Shown: positions 1 through 8,918 of the stretch, in pieces
How positions within the stretch are numbered: position 1 is the first letter of the stretch
How the letters are laid out: every line of letters starts with the position of its first letter
NCBI GenBank assembly: GCA_041306075.1
Contig: JBFYKH010000055.1
Coordinates: forward strand, 1-24,852
DNA from: JAHIYG01 sp041306075
Lineage (GTDB): Archaea; Altiarchaeota; Altiarchaeia; IMC4; SCGC-AAA252-I15
Reading direction: 5' to 3'
DNA: 24,852 nucleotides
Position numbers and translations under genes: made by a program
Notes under the pieces: model-generated
What the model saw: only the letters and a program-made list of their open reading frames with translations
What the model was told of the DNA's origin: nothing
Databases searched by the model: none

Positions 1-2
1 AG

Positions 3-524
3 AGGGACGACCTCCCGGACAGGGGCTCGGCGCATTTTGCGGATTGCATCAGGCGGCTTAAGGACGTGGGATTCGCGGTGGAGGCGCTGATACCGGATTA
101 TGTCGGCGCCGAACTCGCGCGCGTCCTCGCGGCGGGGCCGGACGTGCTCGCCCACAACGTGGAGGTCGTCGAGAGGCTGCAGACCGTGAGGGACGCGAGG
201 GCTTCGTATGCCAGGAGCCTCCGGACGCTCAGGGAGGCGAAGGATACCAGCCCGGGGGTGAGGACGAAGTCGTCGATAATGGTCGGCCTCGGCGAAACGG
301 AGGACGAGGTGCTGTCGGCGATGGACGCCCTCAGGGCGGCGGGATGCGACATGCTGGTGGTGGGCCAGTACCTTCAGCCTACGGAAAGGCAGGTGCCTGT
401 GGCGGAGTACGTGACGCCGGAGACGTTCAGGAGGTACGCCTACGAGGCGGAGAGGAGGGGTTTCAAGTCCGCCGTCTCCTCCCCCCTGGCCAGGACGAGC
501 TACAAGGCTGCTGAGTCCGCCTAG
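3..524 (+). CDS. lipA: Lipoyl synthase, C-terminal part (5' end outside window)
   Basis: Radical-SAM enzyme that inserts two sulfur atoms into an octanoyl group on lipoyl-domain proteins to make lipoate. The reading frame is open from base 3, so the gene begins before the window and the N-terminal iron-sulfur motifs are not visible. What is seen is the conserved C-terminal two thirds: RDDLPDRGSAHFADCI near the start, PDVLAHNVEVV, then TKSSIMVGLGET, the GQYLQPT motif and a final SSPLARTSYKA segment. These match bacterial-type LipA in order and spacing. The stop codon at 522-524 overlaps the 3' end of the convergent CBS gene by four bases, and a T5 run follows at 526-530. LipA implies lipoylated complexes (2-oxoacid dehydrogenase or glycine cleavage), which are present in only some archaea. 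Family assignment is very secure. Confidence 0.93.
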   Translation, partial: RDDLPDRGSAHFADCIRRLKDVGFAVEALIPDYVGAELARVLAAGPDVLAHNVEVVERLQTVRDARASYARSLRTLREAKDTSPGVRTKSSIMVGLGETEDEVLSAMDALRAAGCDMLVVGQYLQPTERQVPVAEYVTPETFRRYAYEAERRGFKSAVSSPLARTSYKAAESA

Positions 525-1294
525 CTTTTTGGGTCGTTGGGACGCATGGCCTTGAGGAGGTCGCGTTCGGTGACCATCCCGATGAGCTTCCCGCGGTCGT
601 CCATGACCGGGAAGCGCCTGTGCCCGTAGTAGTACATGAGATGGCAGGCGTAGTTCACCTGCGTGTCCGGGCTGATCTTGACAGTGTCCGACATCACGGA
701 CGAGACCTGGACCTTGTCCGGCTCAGCCTTCTTCGCCACGACGGCCCGCATAATGTCGCGCTCAGACAGGATGCCGACCACCTCCTTGCCGTCGACGACC
801 GTGACCGCGCCGATGTTGTGTTCTATCATGACCTTCACCGCGTCGGACACCTGGGCGGATGGGGCTATCGTGTGCGTCTCCCGGCTCATGTACTCCCTCA
901 CCTTCCCGCGGATGTTCGGGGAGTTCAGCTCGAACGACAGGTCCGTGGCGGTGACTATGCCTACGAGTATCCCGTGCTCGACGACGGGGAGACGCCGGAA
1001 CAGGTGGTTTATCATCAGGTCCGCGGCCTCCACGATCCGGGTGTCCGGCTTGATGGTGAGTACCTTCCGGGTCATCAGCTTGGTCACAGGCAGGCCGTAG
1101 AGCCTGCCGCCCTCGGCGAGGCGGCCGAGGATGTCCCGCTCCGTGACAATCCCCTTTATGCTGCCGGTGTCGGTTATTAGGATGGAGCCTATGTTCTTCG
1201 AAGCCATGATGCAGGCTATGTCGTAGATTGAATGGGACTCCGAGGCCGTCACGACCATGTTGGTCATTATCTCGGAGACCTTGTCGCGCTCCAT
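521..1294 (-). CDS. Protein of four CBS domains
   Basis: A 257-residue protein made almost entirely of four CBS modules, at about residues 5-60, 70-122, 134-187 and 198-250. Each ends in the typical G(I/M)VTxxDL or GILSERD strand-helix signature. CBS pairs bind adenosine nucleotides such as AMP, ATP or SAM and act as energy or ligand sensors; no catalytic or DNA-binding domain is attached, so it probably regulates a partner protein. The ligand cannot be told from sequence. The ATG start at 1294 has a TATA-like box (bases 1316-1323, minus strand) ending 22 bases upstream, fitting a leaderless message. It is divergent from the GGPP synthase operon and its 3' end overlaps lipA by four bases. Free-standing multi-CBS proteins are common in archaea. 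Confidence 0.9.
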   Translation of the reverse strand: MERDKVSEIMTNMVVTASESHSIYDIACIMASKNIGSILITDTGSIKGIVTERDILGRLAEGGRLYGLPVTKLMTRKVLTIKPDTRIVEAADLMINHLFRRLPVVEHGILVGIVTATDLSFELNSPNIRGKVREYMSRETHTIAPSAQVSDAVKVMIEHNIGAVTVVDGKEVVGILSERDIMRAVVAKKAEPDKVQVSSVMSDTVKISPDTQVNYACHLMYYYGHRRFPVMDDRGKLIGMVTERDLLKAMRPNDPKS

Positions 1295-1315
1295 GATAAG
1301 AAAGGAGAATCGCCA

Positions 1316-1323
1316 CTTAAATA
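1316..1323 (-). promoter_or_regulatory. TATA box for the CBS-protein gene
   Basis: Reads TATTTAAG on the minus strand, ending 22 bases before the ATG at 1294. This spacing implies transcription starts at or next to the start codon. Confidence 0.6.
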
Positions 1324-1324
1324 C

Positions 1325-1337
1325 CCGCCGAGGGCGG
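1325..1337. repeat. Inverted repeat between divergent TATA boxes
   Basis: CCGCC-GAG-GGCGG, a perfect 5-bp inverted repeat with a 3-base spacer. It fills the space between the TATA boxes of the CBS gene (1316-1323) and the GGPP synthase gene (1338-1345), so it covers the BRE position of both promoters. It may be a shared operator; short GC-rich arms could also arise by chance here. Confidence 0.4.
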
Positions 1338-1345
1338 TTTAAATA
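1338..1345 (+). promoter_or_regulatory. TATA box for the GGPP synthase operon
   Basis: TTTAAATA matches the archaeal TATA consensus and ends 26 bases before the ATG at 1371, giving a leaderless or nearly leaderless message. Confidence 0.65.
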
Positions 1346-1370
1346 GGGTGGAGGGGATAGTTAATATCCC

Positions 1371-2360
1371 ATGGACATAAGGGACGTAATCAAGTCCAAA
1401 TGCGCCCAGGTCGAGCCCGCCCTCAGGGAATACGCGATGATGGGGGACGCGAAGATGCAGGAGATGATACTCCACCCCATAGACGCGGGGGGCAAGCGCA
1501 TCAGGCCGTGCCTCACCCTCCTCGCGTGCGAGGCGGTGGGCGGGAACCCTTCCAAGGCGCTGCCCGCGGCCGCCGCGGTAGAGCTTCTCCACACCTTCAC
1601 CCTCGTCCACGATGACATAATGGACCACGACCTGGAGAGGAGGGGCAGGCCGACCGTCCACAGCATATGGGGGGAGGAGATGGGGATAATCGTCGGCGAC
1701 ACCCTGTATTCGAGCGCGTTCAAGGCGCTCGTCGACCTCAGGAAGAAGGGAGTCACCCCCAAACGAGCCCTCGACGCCATGGACGCCCTGGTGGAAGCCA
1801 ACGGCCAGCTGCAGGAGGGGCAGATAATGGACATGTTCTTCGAGGAGCGGGGGACCGTCCTGGAGGACGAGTACATGGAGATGGTCTGGAAGAAGACCGG
1901 CTCCCTCATAGACGCCGCCGTCAAGATAGGGTGCATAGTCGGCGGGGGAAGCGGGAGGCAGCTCCGGGCCCTGAGCGTCTACGGCTCGTCCATCGGCATC
2001 GCGTTCCAGATAAAGGACGATGTCCTCGACCTCACTGCGGACAGGAAGGACTTCGGCAAGCCGATAGGGTCGGACATCAGGGCCGGGAAGAAGACGCTCA
2101 TAATAGTCCACGCAATGGCATCCGCAAGCGGGGAGGACAAGGCGGCGATACTGAGGGTGCTAGGGAGGAAGGACGCCTCCGACGAGGAGGTCGCCTCCGT
2201 GATTGCGACGCTCAGGAGGACGGGTTCGTTGGGCTACGCGGAGGAGAAGGTCGGGGAGCTCATATGCGGCGGGAAGGAGGCCTTGGACGCGCTCCCCAAG
2301 ACCAAGGCCAGGAAGGCCCTATTGGAGCTCGCAGACTACCTCGTCGAGAGGAGGACCTGA
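1371..2360 (+). CDS. Geranylgeranyl diphosphate synthase (polyprenyl synthetase family)
   Basis: Trans-prenyltransferase condensing IPP with allylic diphosphates, giving the C20 chain for archaeal ether lipids. The 329-residue length is normal. Visible motifs are GGKRIRP (residues 40-46), the first aspartate-rich motif DDIMD (81-85), the RRGRPTVH segment, and FQIKDDVLD (212-220) as the second aspartate-rich motif, followed by a KPIGSDIRAGKKT-type stretch. The fifth residue before the first Asp motif is an aromatic Phe (residue 76), which in archaeal enzymes limits the product to about C20; the C20 call is inferred from that. It is the first gene of an operon with IPP isomerase, one base separating stop and next start. 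The start is supported by a TATA box 26 bases upstream. Confidence 0.92.
   Translation: MDIRDVIKSKCAQVEPALREYAMMGDAKMQEMILHPIDAGGKRIRPCLTLLACEAVGGNPSKALPAAAAVELLHTFTLVHDDIMDHDLERRGRPTVHSIWGEEMGIIVGDTLYSSAFKALVDLRKKGVTPKRALDAMDALVEANGQLQEGQIMDMFFEERGTVLEDEYMEMVWKKTGSLIDAAVKIGCIVGGGSGRQLRALSVYGSSIGIAFQIKDDVLDLTADRKDFGKPIGSDIRAGKKTLIIVHAMASASGEDKAAILRVLGRKDASDEEVASVIATLRRTGSLGYAEEKVGELICGGKEALDALPKTKARKALLELADYLVERRT
2350..2354 (+). promoter_or_regulatory. Shine-Dalgarno site for IPP isomerase
   Basis: GGAGG with 7 bases before the ATG at 2362. It decides the isomerase start over the longer open frame upstream, and shows that internal operon genes use SD-led initiation. Confidence 0.65.
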
Positions 2361-2361
2361 A

Positions 2362-3348
2362 ATGGACGGACGCAAGAGGGACCATCTGAGGATATGCGCC
2401 AGCGAGAGGGTCGAGGCAGGCTCGACCGGATTCTCAGGAGTAAGGCTCGCCCACATGGCTTCGCCGGAGATCAGCCTCGACGACGTCGACACGCGGACGA
2501 AGCTCCTCGGAAAAAGACTCGCGCTACCGCTCATATTCGAAGCCATGACCGGAGGCACGGAGGAGGCAGGAAGGATAAACAAGGCGCTCGCCAGGGTAGC
2601 GCAGAAGAGGGGCGTAGGCATGGGCGTCGGAAGCCAGAGGGCCGCCATAGAGGACCCGAGTCTGGAGGACACTTACAGGGTCAGGGACGTCGCCCCCGAC
2701 ATACTGCTCATAGGCAACCTCGGAGCCGTCCAGCTGAACCGGGGATACGGCCTCGCCGAATGCGAGCGGGCCGTGGAGATGATAGGTGCCGACGCCTTGG
2801 CCCTGCATTTCAACGCCCTCCAGGAGGCTGTGCAGCCCGGCGGGGACACTGACTTCAGGCGCCTGGTAGCCAAGGTCAACAGGGTGGCCGGGAGGCTGAG
2901 CGTCCCGGTCGTAGCCAAGGAAGTCGGCTCTGGCATCGACCTGGCGACCGCGAAGCGCCTGAAGGTCGCAGCATACGACGTCGCAGGCTCTGGCGGCACG
3001 TCATGGAGCCTCGTCGAGAGCTACCGGAACGCGGGGGCCATGGGGGCCGTCGGAGTCGCTTACGCTGATTGGGGGATACCGACGGCGGACGCCGTGAGAG
3101 CGCTGTCCAAGCTGAAGGCCCCGGTGATAGCTTCGGGCGGGATAAGGACCGGCCTGGACGCCGCCAAGGCCGTCGCTCTCGGCGCAGAAGCAGCCGGCGT
3201 GGCGTTGCCCGTCCTCAGGGCCTACTACGCGGGAGGCGAGAGGGCCGTGGAGGAGTGGGTGGACAGGTTCGAGGCGGAGTACCGGACCGCAGTCTATGTC
3301 ACGGGCGCGAAAAACAACAGGGGCCTGCGGGGGAGGTTGGCACGGTGA
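2362..3348 (+). CDS. fni: Type 2 isopentenyl-diphosphate isomerase (FMN-dependent)
   Basis: Interconverts IPP and DMAPP using reduced FMN, supplying the primer for the upstream prenyl synthase. The 328-residue TIM-barrel protein shows the family's run of motifs: KRDH near the N-terminus, AMTGGTEEAGRIN (about 61-73), GVGMGVGSQRAA (84-95), GNLGAVQLNRGYG, the H-x-N-x-x-QE segment at residues 149-155 (metal and substrate contacts), VAKEVGSGI, and the C-terminal phosphate-binding IASGGIRTG. The frame is open further upstream, but the ATG at 2362 with a GGAGG seven bases before it and the family's normal length support this start. It lies one base after the GGPP synthase stop. Type 2 isomerase is the usual archaeal form. 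Confidence 0.93.
   Translation: MDGRKRDHLRICASERVEAGSTGFSGVRLAHMASPEISLDDVDTRTKLLGKRLALPLIFEAMTGGTEEAGRINKALARVAQKRGVGMGVGSQRAAIEDPSLEDTYRVRDVAPDILLIGNLGAVQLNRGYGLAECERAVEMIGADALALHFNALQEAVQPGGDTDFRRLVAKVNRVAGRLSVPVVAKEVGSGIDLATAKRLKVAAYDVAGSGGTSWSLVESYRNAGAMGAVGVAYADWGIPTADAVRALSKLKAPVIASGGIRTGLDAAKAVALGAEAAGVALPVLRAYYAGGERAVEEWVDRFEAEYRTAVYVTGAKNNRGLRGRLAR
3332..3337 (+). promoter_or_regulatory. Shine-Dalgarno site for the CRM-domain gene
   Basis: GGAGGT with 7 bases before the GTG at 3345. It supports a GTG start inside the GTGA overlap with the isomerase stop codon. Confidence 0.6.
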
Positions 3349-3569
3349 GCGACGAGGCTGTAACCATAAGGATGGGCAAGAACGGCCTCACATCCGCCCT
3401 CGTGGATGAGGTCAGGTCGGTCCTCAGGAAACGCAAGCTCGTGAAGGTGAAGATGCTCAAGTCCTCGCTCGGGGAGTCCGACAAGCACGCGCTCGCCGAG
3501 GGGCTGCGCGCCTCCACGAAGGCGAAGCGCGCGTCCATGATAGGCCACACGGTCACGCTTGAGATGTGA
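3345..3569 (+). CDS. YhbY/CRM-domain RNA-binding protein
   Basis: A 74-residue protein consisting of one CRM (CRS1-YhbY) domain, an RNA-binding fold linked to the large ribosomal subunit in bacteria and to group II intron splicing in chloroplasts. Visible features are the GKNGLT loop at residues 11-16 (the GxxG RNA-contact motif), the LVKVKML strand, and the closing IGHTVTLEM strand. The GTG start overlaps the isomerase stop (GTGA) and has a GGAGGT seven bases upstream, so it is translationally coupled as third gene of the isoprenoid operon. No functional link to isoprenoids is evident; in archaea the role is probably ribosome-related. The domain call is secure, the exact role is not. Confidence 0.85.
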   Translation: MSDEAVTIRMGKNGLTSALVDEVRSVLRKRKLVKVKMLKSSLGESDKHALAEGLRASTKAKRASMIGHTVTLEM

Positions 3570-3582
3570 CCCTTCACTTCTG

Positions 3583-4236
3583 TTATTCGAGGCTCCCGGC
3601 CAGGCCCGCGAAGACCGCCTGAGGCAGGTCGACGACCGACTCGAGCCGCCTGATGAGCATCGTGTCAGAGGTCGCCGTAGTAGAGTTGAACTTGAGTATG
3701 CTCCCGTCGGCGTCCGGCGACGTCATGCACCTGCCCCGCACGCCCTGCGCGTCCATGAGCCGCCTCACGTGCTCGGCGAGCCTGCCGCTGTTGCCTATCT
3801 GGCTGTCGAATACCCATGTGGTGACCGACGGCGGATTCCTTGCTAGCTCACCCACCACCCTGGCGGCCGCGTCCTCGGTCTCGGAGCGGATTTTGTAGTT
3901 GGAGAACGCCATCGCATTGTCCCGGACCATGCCGTCCATGGACAGGAACACCTCGCCGCCCGAGAGCCCCGCCTCCACGGTGATGAGCACGTTGAACCCG
4001 TCGACCACGAGCTCCCGGCCGGCAAGCATGCCCGGGTTGATGAGCTTCGACTCCGTGTCCGCTATCTCCGGCTCAGAGTAGACCTCCCTCAGGAGCCTGT
4101 TCCTGGCTGGGGCGTCGAGGCGGTGGTGGTCGCAGACGAACGATAGCGCGGAGTCCCTCCGGTAGCCGCGGTCGAGTAGAGTCTTAAAGTCGTCCCTGGC
4201 TTCTGCGAGCGCCTCGTCCTCGGCGTCTGGCTCCAT
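3583..4236 (-). CDS. DUF434/DUF5616 family protein
   Basis: A 217-residue protein found mostly in archaea. The N-terminal part (about residues 10-60) has the DUF434 pattern ARDDFKTLLDRGY followed by ALSFVCDHHRL. The C-terminal part has a VVDGFNVLITVEA strand and a VTTWVFDSQIGNSG segment, with scattered acidic residues, which resembles a PIN/NYN-like nuclease core and corresponds to DUF5616. A nuclease role is inferred from that pattern only; no function is established to my knowledge. It is the last gene of the leuB-GAPDH-DUF434 unit, its ATG one base after the GAPDH stop. It converges with the CRM gene with 13 bases between stops. Confidence 0.75.
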   Translation of the reverse strand: MEPDAEDEALAEARDDFKTLLDRGYRRDSALSFVCDHHRLDAPARNRLLREVYSEPEIADTESKLINPGMLAGRELVVDGFNVLITVEAGLSGGEVFLSMDGMVRDNAMAFSNYKIRSETEDAAARVVGELARNPPSVTTWVFDSQIGNSGRLAEHVRRLMDAQGVRGRCMTSPDADGSILKFNSTTATSDTMLIRRLESVVDLPQAVFAGLAGSLE

Positions 4237-4237
4237 T

Positions 4238-5361
4238 CTACCGGTAGCTCTCCTCCAGTACCTCCTTCATCTCCCTCAGTGTCAGGGACGAGTCGGTCTT
4301 CGCCATGGACTCGTCGCGTCCTAGCTTAAGCCGCCCGTGCATGGCCGCCCTGATGCAGTCGACGGTCTCCGGGACGACGATGGAGTCCTGTGGAATGCCC
4401 TGGGAGAGCCAGAGCTCCTTTTCCCTGAAGGCGTAGTATGTGCCCATCGAGACCGTGGAGAGGAACACGTCCCCGCCGGGGAAGAGGTGCGGCTCCACCT
4501 TGTTTATCCGCCTCACCCGCTCCCTGAGCTCGCTTGTGGAGTCGAACTCCTCGAGGAGGGCGACGCGGTTGTCGCATGCGAACATGGACGCGAACTCCTC
4601 CTTCGACGGCGCCCTGCCCTTGAACGTTATCCTCAGGTCGTGGACGTGCATCGAGCTCACCGGGACCTTGTAGGCCCTGGAATACACCTCGACGTCCAAC
4701 ACCTCCCTCAGGTCCGGGGCGTGGTGCGACGGGTTCTTGAGGCTGACCTCAGTCCCGTCGATTCTAAGCTTGCTGGACTGCCCCGGGTCCGTGGAGCGCC
4801 TGATGAGCGAGGCGGTGAGGTATTCCACGTCGCGGCCCTGCTCCGCGAGCGCCCCGACTAGCCTCGCCATCCCCGTCGTGTTGCATGAGACGACCCTGAA
4901 GTACGGGCTCTTCCCCGAGGACTTGGCGCACTTGTCGTAGCTCGTCCTCGCGTTGAAGGACGCGCCTATATCCGCCTTCTCGCCGCCCTGGAAGACGACC
5001 TTCAGCCGCCCCCGGTTCCTGGCGTTGAAGGGCTCGTAGAGCTCCTTCTTATTCTGCATGCCGAACTTGTTGCCTGTGCAGTCGACTATCACGTCCGACA
5101 CCGCCAGTAGGTCCTCGACGCGGCCGCCGATGTGCTCCTTCCCTATCTTCTCCTCGAACAGCCTGATGGCCTCGGGAACCCCCTTCTCGCCCTCCTTGGA
5201 GGACGGGTACAGCCTGTAGCCCTTCTTTGCCACCCACTTGGCGACCCAGTCGGGGGACGTCTTGGCGACGCCCGAGACCTCCATGTCGTTTTGCTTCTCT
5301 ATGGCCCATATGACCTTGTGCCCTATGGTTCCCGGCCCGACCACCCCGACCCTCACCTTGC

Positions 5362-5365
<4 letters not shown>
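4238..5365 (-). CDS. gap: Type II (archaeal) glyceraldehyde-3-phosphate dehydrogenase
   Basis: Phosphorylating, NAD(P)-dependent oxidation of glyceraldehyde 3-phosphate, or the reverse in gluconeogenesis. The 375-residue protein is of the archaeal type II form. It has an N-terminal Rossmann motif GPGTIG (residues 10-15), catalytic Cys161 in VVSCNTTGMARL, then RRSTDPGQSSK, SHHAPDL and SMHVHDLR. It is about 35 residues longer than many homologues, mostly in a charged C-terminal tail. The ATG overlaps the leuB stop (ATGA) and an AGGTGA lies four bases upstream, so it is translationally coupled to leuB. The pairing with leucine biosynthesis is unusual; both enzymes use a nicotinamide cofactor but no direct link is known. 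Confidence 0.93.
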
Positions 5366-6417
<1,052 letters not shown>

Positions 6418-6443
6418 AGTGTACTGTCTATTGGCCAGAGGAG

Positions 6444-6451
6444 TATAAATT
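6444..6451. promoter_or_regulatory. Single TATA element shared by leuB and the kinase-like gene
   Basis: TATAAAT on the plus strand (6444-6450) reads ATTTATA on the minus strand. Its edges lie 26 bases from the ATG at 6476 (plus) and 27 bases from the ATG at 6417 (minus). No second AT-rich box at suitable spacing is seen, so one element seems to serve both leaderless genes. Confidence 0.55.
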
Positions 6452-6475
6452 CTAATAGTTCTGGTATGTTTACAC

Positions 6476-8437
6476 ATGGCAGCGGAGGCCGAAGGCTCAG
6501 GCGGGCGAGGGAGGAATGCTGAGGGGCCGGAGGCCGCCGTGGAGCTCAGAAGCGCGCAGGCCCCGAGGATCATAGAGGTGTTCGGCGTCAGGTACGCGCA
6601 CCTGAAGACGAAAGACGGCGGGGACATGTGGGTGACAGACCTGGGCCGACCGTTCATGGAATGCCTGGCTCCCGAGAGGTGGTACGAGGAAGGCTGGTTC
6701 GCGAAGACCGGCAGGAGGCTCGAGGGCACGAGCTCGGTCTACCATTTCCAGTCGAGGAGGCTGGCGCCCACCGACAGGAGCGTCGACCTCGTAGTCAAAT
6801 GGTCGCGGGTCGGCCAGGACGTCCCCCTCACAATGGACCCCGAAGTCGTGAGGATGATGGGCCTTGAGGAGGAGGTGGCCCCTAGGTTCAACAGCCCCTT
6901 CTCGGAGATAGGGCTCATGATGGAGCTGCGCGCAAGCAGGAGGGGGGACCGGAAGGTTAGGGTCCTGACACAGAGGCCCTACGCCATATACTCGCCTCCG
7001 CAGAGGGTCGCGGACTGGCAGACCGGCAGGAGCGACCACGCGTTCGGACAGGACGCGAGGATGATGGCGGAGGACCAGAAGGGGAGGGCGAATGAGGACT
7101 CCGTGAAGCTGGAAAAGGACAGGCAGTACGCCGTCCTCTACGGTTGGGTGAAGGGGGACGACGCCGCCAAGACGTTCACGTCCATCGGCCTCGGGGAGGG
7201 GGAGATGAGGGAGCTTACCGGCGACGTCATCGGCGACCTCTCCGAGAAGGGTTTCAGGGTCCTCGACACGAAGCCGGCCCATTTCATCGTCCGCACGGAC
7301 GAGAAGGGCGTGGTGAAGGACAGGAAAGGCAAAGTCGCGTACGCGCTCATAGACTTCGAGCTCCTTGAGCGGACGCCGGAGTACGAGAAGGAGTTGAGGG
7401 GGCGCCAGCACCAGCTTTACCTGGACCTCCAGGCCGCCGAGGAGACGAATCCTCCGGTGGAGTACCCTCCGAACCTTAAGCCGGTGAGGGTCTTCGACGT
7501 CGACTACGTCTCCGGGGCCACGGAAAGCACTGGAGGCCGCCTGATGGTGGTCGGAAAGGACCCCATGCTGTTCGACTTCTTCAGGCCCGAGAGGTGGTTT
7601 GACGTCATGCCCAGGAACCTGACGGAGAGGATACACGACGTGGAGACCAAGGACGGAGTCCATATGCTGTGGGCTTACTCTAGGGTCGGCAAGACGCCGA
7701 AGGGCGCCACCGGGGGGAAGGAGGCGGAGGAATACGGATTCAACAGCCCCCTCGAATCCTTCAGCCTAGCCTTAGAGATGAGGAAGGCCGGCATACTGAT
7801 AAGGTACCCGAGGGCGGTATACATGCACCCCGCCGACAAGAAGGAGGCCGTTGAGGACCCCCGCAGATATGAGAGCCACAAGGGCATCCTGGGGCCAGAC
7901 GGCCAGCCGCTCCTGAGGCCCGACAGGAGGTACGTCGTCATATACGGGTACTGGGGCGGCCTGGAGCAGACCAGGAACATCGGCGTCGGCAGGGGGATAG
8001 CGCTCGAGGTCAAGCACGCCCACCAGAAGGGCCTCTTGGGGGAGAAGGAATACGGCGCCCTCGTCGAGGACGTCAGGGACAGGCTCGCCGAGCGTGGGAT
8101 AGACAGCGGACACCTGTCCGGGAGCAACATGCTCCTCGCGTTGAACCCGGACCTGACCAGCCTCAGAAGGACGCCCTCCGGAGAGTTGGACATGACGATT
8201 GCCATCGACGCCTCCAAGCTCAGGCAGAGCGGATACCTAGGCGAAAAAGAGTACGAGGGGCTGATAGAGGAACACCGCCTGAAGCTTGCGAACGCCGGCT
8301 TCGAGGACCTGAACCTCCAGGGCGCCCACATACTGGTCTCCCTGACGGCCGACGGCAGCGTGAGAAGGGACGGAAACGGCGGCTGCGAGACCGCACACTG
8401 CAACTTCGCCCTCGTGCGGAGGAAGCCTAAGCTTTGA
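6476..8437 (+). CDS. Unrecognised protein of two kinase-like halves plus a third partial repeat
   Basis: A 653-residue soluble protein I do not recognise as a named family. It contains an internal duplication: residues about 31-300 align with about 336-585 through shared landmarks PERWY/PERWF, SRVG, FNSP, RPYAIY/PRAVY, YAVLYG/YVVIYG and IGLG/IGVG. In the first half the order resembles a protein-kinase fold: VVKWS (Lys108), a Glu-bearing segment (144), a hinge-like YAVLYGWVKG (218-227), LDTKPAHFIV (263-272) resembling a catalytic loop, and LIDFE (291-295) resembling DFG. In the second half the Lys is replaced by Ala400 and the loop reads SGHLSGSNMLL, so it looks inactive. A third copy of the last module follows at about 588-650. 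The kinase resemblance is inferred by eye. The ATG has a shared TATA box 26 bases upstream. Confidence 0.6.
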   Translation: MAAEAEGSGGRGRNAEGPEAAVELRSAQAPRIIEVFGVRYAHLKTKDGGDMWVTDLGRPFMECLAPERWYEEGWFAKTGRRLEGTSSVYHFQSRRLAPTDRSVDLVVKWSRVGQDVPLTMDPEVVRMMGLEEEVAPRFNSPFSEIGLMMELRASRRGDRKVRVLTQRPYAIYSPPQRVADWQTGRSDHAFGQDARMMAEDQKGRANEDSVKLEKDRQYAVLYGWVKGDDAAKTFTSIGLGEGEMRELTGDVIGDLSEKGFRVLDTKPAHFIVRTDEKGVVKDRKGKVAYALIDFELLERTPEYEKELRGRQHQLYLDLQAAEETNPPVEYPPNLKPVRVFDVDYVSGATESTGGRLMVVGKDPMLFDFFRPERWFDVMPRNLTERIHDVETKDGVHMLWAYSRVGKTPKGATGGKEAEEYGFNSPLESFSLALEMRKAGILIRYPRAVYMHPADKKEAVEDPRRYESHKGILGPDGQPLLRPDRRYVVIYGYWGGLEQTRNIGVGRGIALEVKHAHQKGLLGEKEYGALVEDVRDRLAERGIDSGHLSGSNMLLALNPDLTSLRRTPSGELDMTIAIDASKLRQSGYLGEKEYEGLIEEHRLKLANAGFEDLNLQGAHILVSLTADGSVRRDGNGGCETAHCNFALVRRKPKL

Positions 8438-8918
8438 GCCGCTTGCGCGTGTACTCCACGAGGCCGCCCGACTCCATGAGCCGGAGTAGGAAGTCGGGCA
8501 GCGGCTTGAACGAGTTCTCCTTGCCGGTATTCAGGTTCCTGACCTTCCCGGCCTTGTAGTCGACCTCTACGACGTTGCCGTCCTTCGCCTCAATGGCGCA
8601 TTCCACGAGGGGGAGGCCGATGTTTATGCTGTTTCGGTAGAATATCCTCGCGAAGCTCCTGGCGACGACGCATTTGACTCCGCATCCTATGAGCGCCCGG
8701 GGGGCGTGCTCCCTGGAGCTTCCACAGCCGAAGTTGTCGCCCGCCACCAGTATGTCTCCCGGACGGACTGATGCGGCGAACTCGGGCCGCACCTTCTCGA
8801 ACGCATGCCTGCCGAGCTCGGCCGGGTCGCCGGTCACGAGGTATTCGGCAGGGATTATCTGGTCCGTGTCTACGTTTTCGCCGAACGCCCATACTCGGCC
8901 CTTGATTTTATCTTCCAT
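8427..8918 (-). CDS. leuD: 3-isopropylmalate dehydratase, small subunit
   Basis: Small subunit of isopropylmalate isomerase, converting 2- to 3-isopropylmalate with LeuC. At 163 residues it has the stand-alone archaeal-type size. Visible are NVDTDQIIPAEYL (15-27), the GCGSSREHAP substrate loop (64-73), and FARIFYRNSINIGLP. The specificity-loop reads YLVT (26-29) rather than the YLRT seen in archaeal homoaconitase small subunits, which favours isopropylmalate as substrate; this is inference from the family. Its start lies 49 bases inside the upstream DUF202 gene, with GGTGA seven bases before the ATG. It is the last gene of leuC-unknown-DUF202-leuD and converges with the kinase-like gene, overlapping it by 11 bases. 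Confidence 0.93.
   Translation of the reverse strand: MEDKIKGRVWAFGENVDTDQIIPAEYLVTGDPAELGRHAFEKVRPEFAASVRPGDILVAGDNFGCGSSREHAPRALIGCGVKCVVARSFARIFYRNSINIGLPLVECAIEAKDGNVVEVDYKAGKVRNLNTGKENSFKPLPDFLLRLMESGGLVEYTRKRLKA

Noticed and set aside
2203..2361. Longer N-terminus for the IPP isomerase reaching into the GGPP synthase gene
   Set aside because: Overlaps the upstream coding region; the ATG at 2362 has an SD site and gives the normal family length.
4238..4247. CTACCGGTAG palindrome at the GAPDH stop / DUF434 start
   Set aside because: Lies in coding sequence, short, and explained by codon choice at the GAPDH C-terminus; likely chance.
6418..6729. N-terminal extension of leuB by about 100 codons
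   Set aside because: It would overlap the divergent gene, lacks family similarity, and the TATA box sits inside it 27 bases before the ATG at 6417.
6497..7663. Long antisense open frame (388 codons) opposite the kinase-like gene
   Set aside because: Composition is that of a GC-rich shadow frame; no recognisable motif or promoter, while the plus-strand protein has a clear internal duplication.
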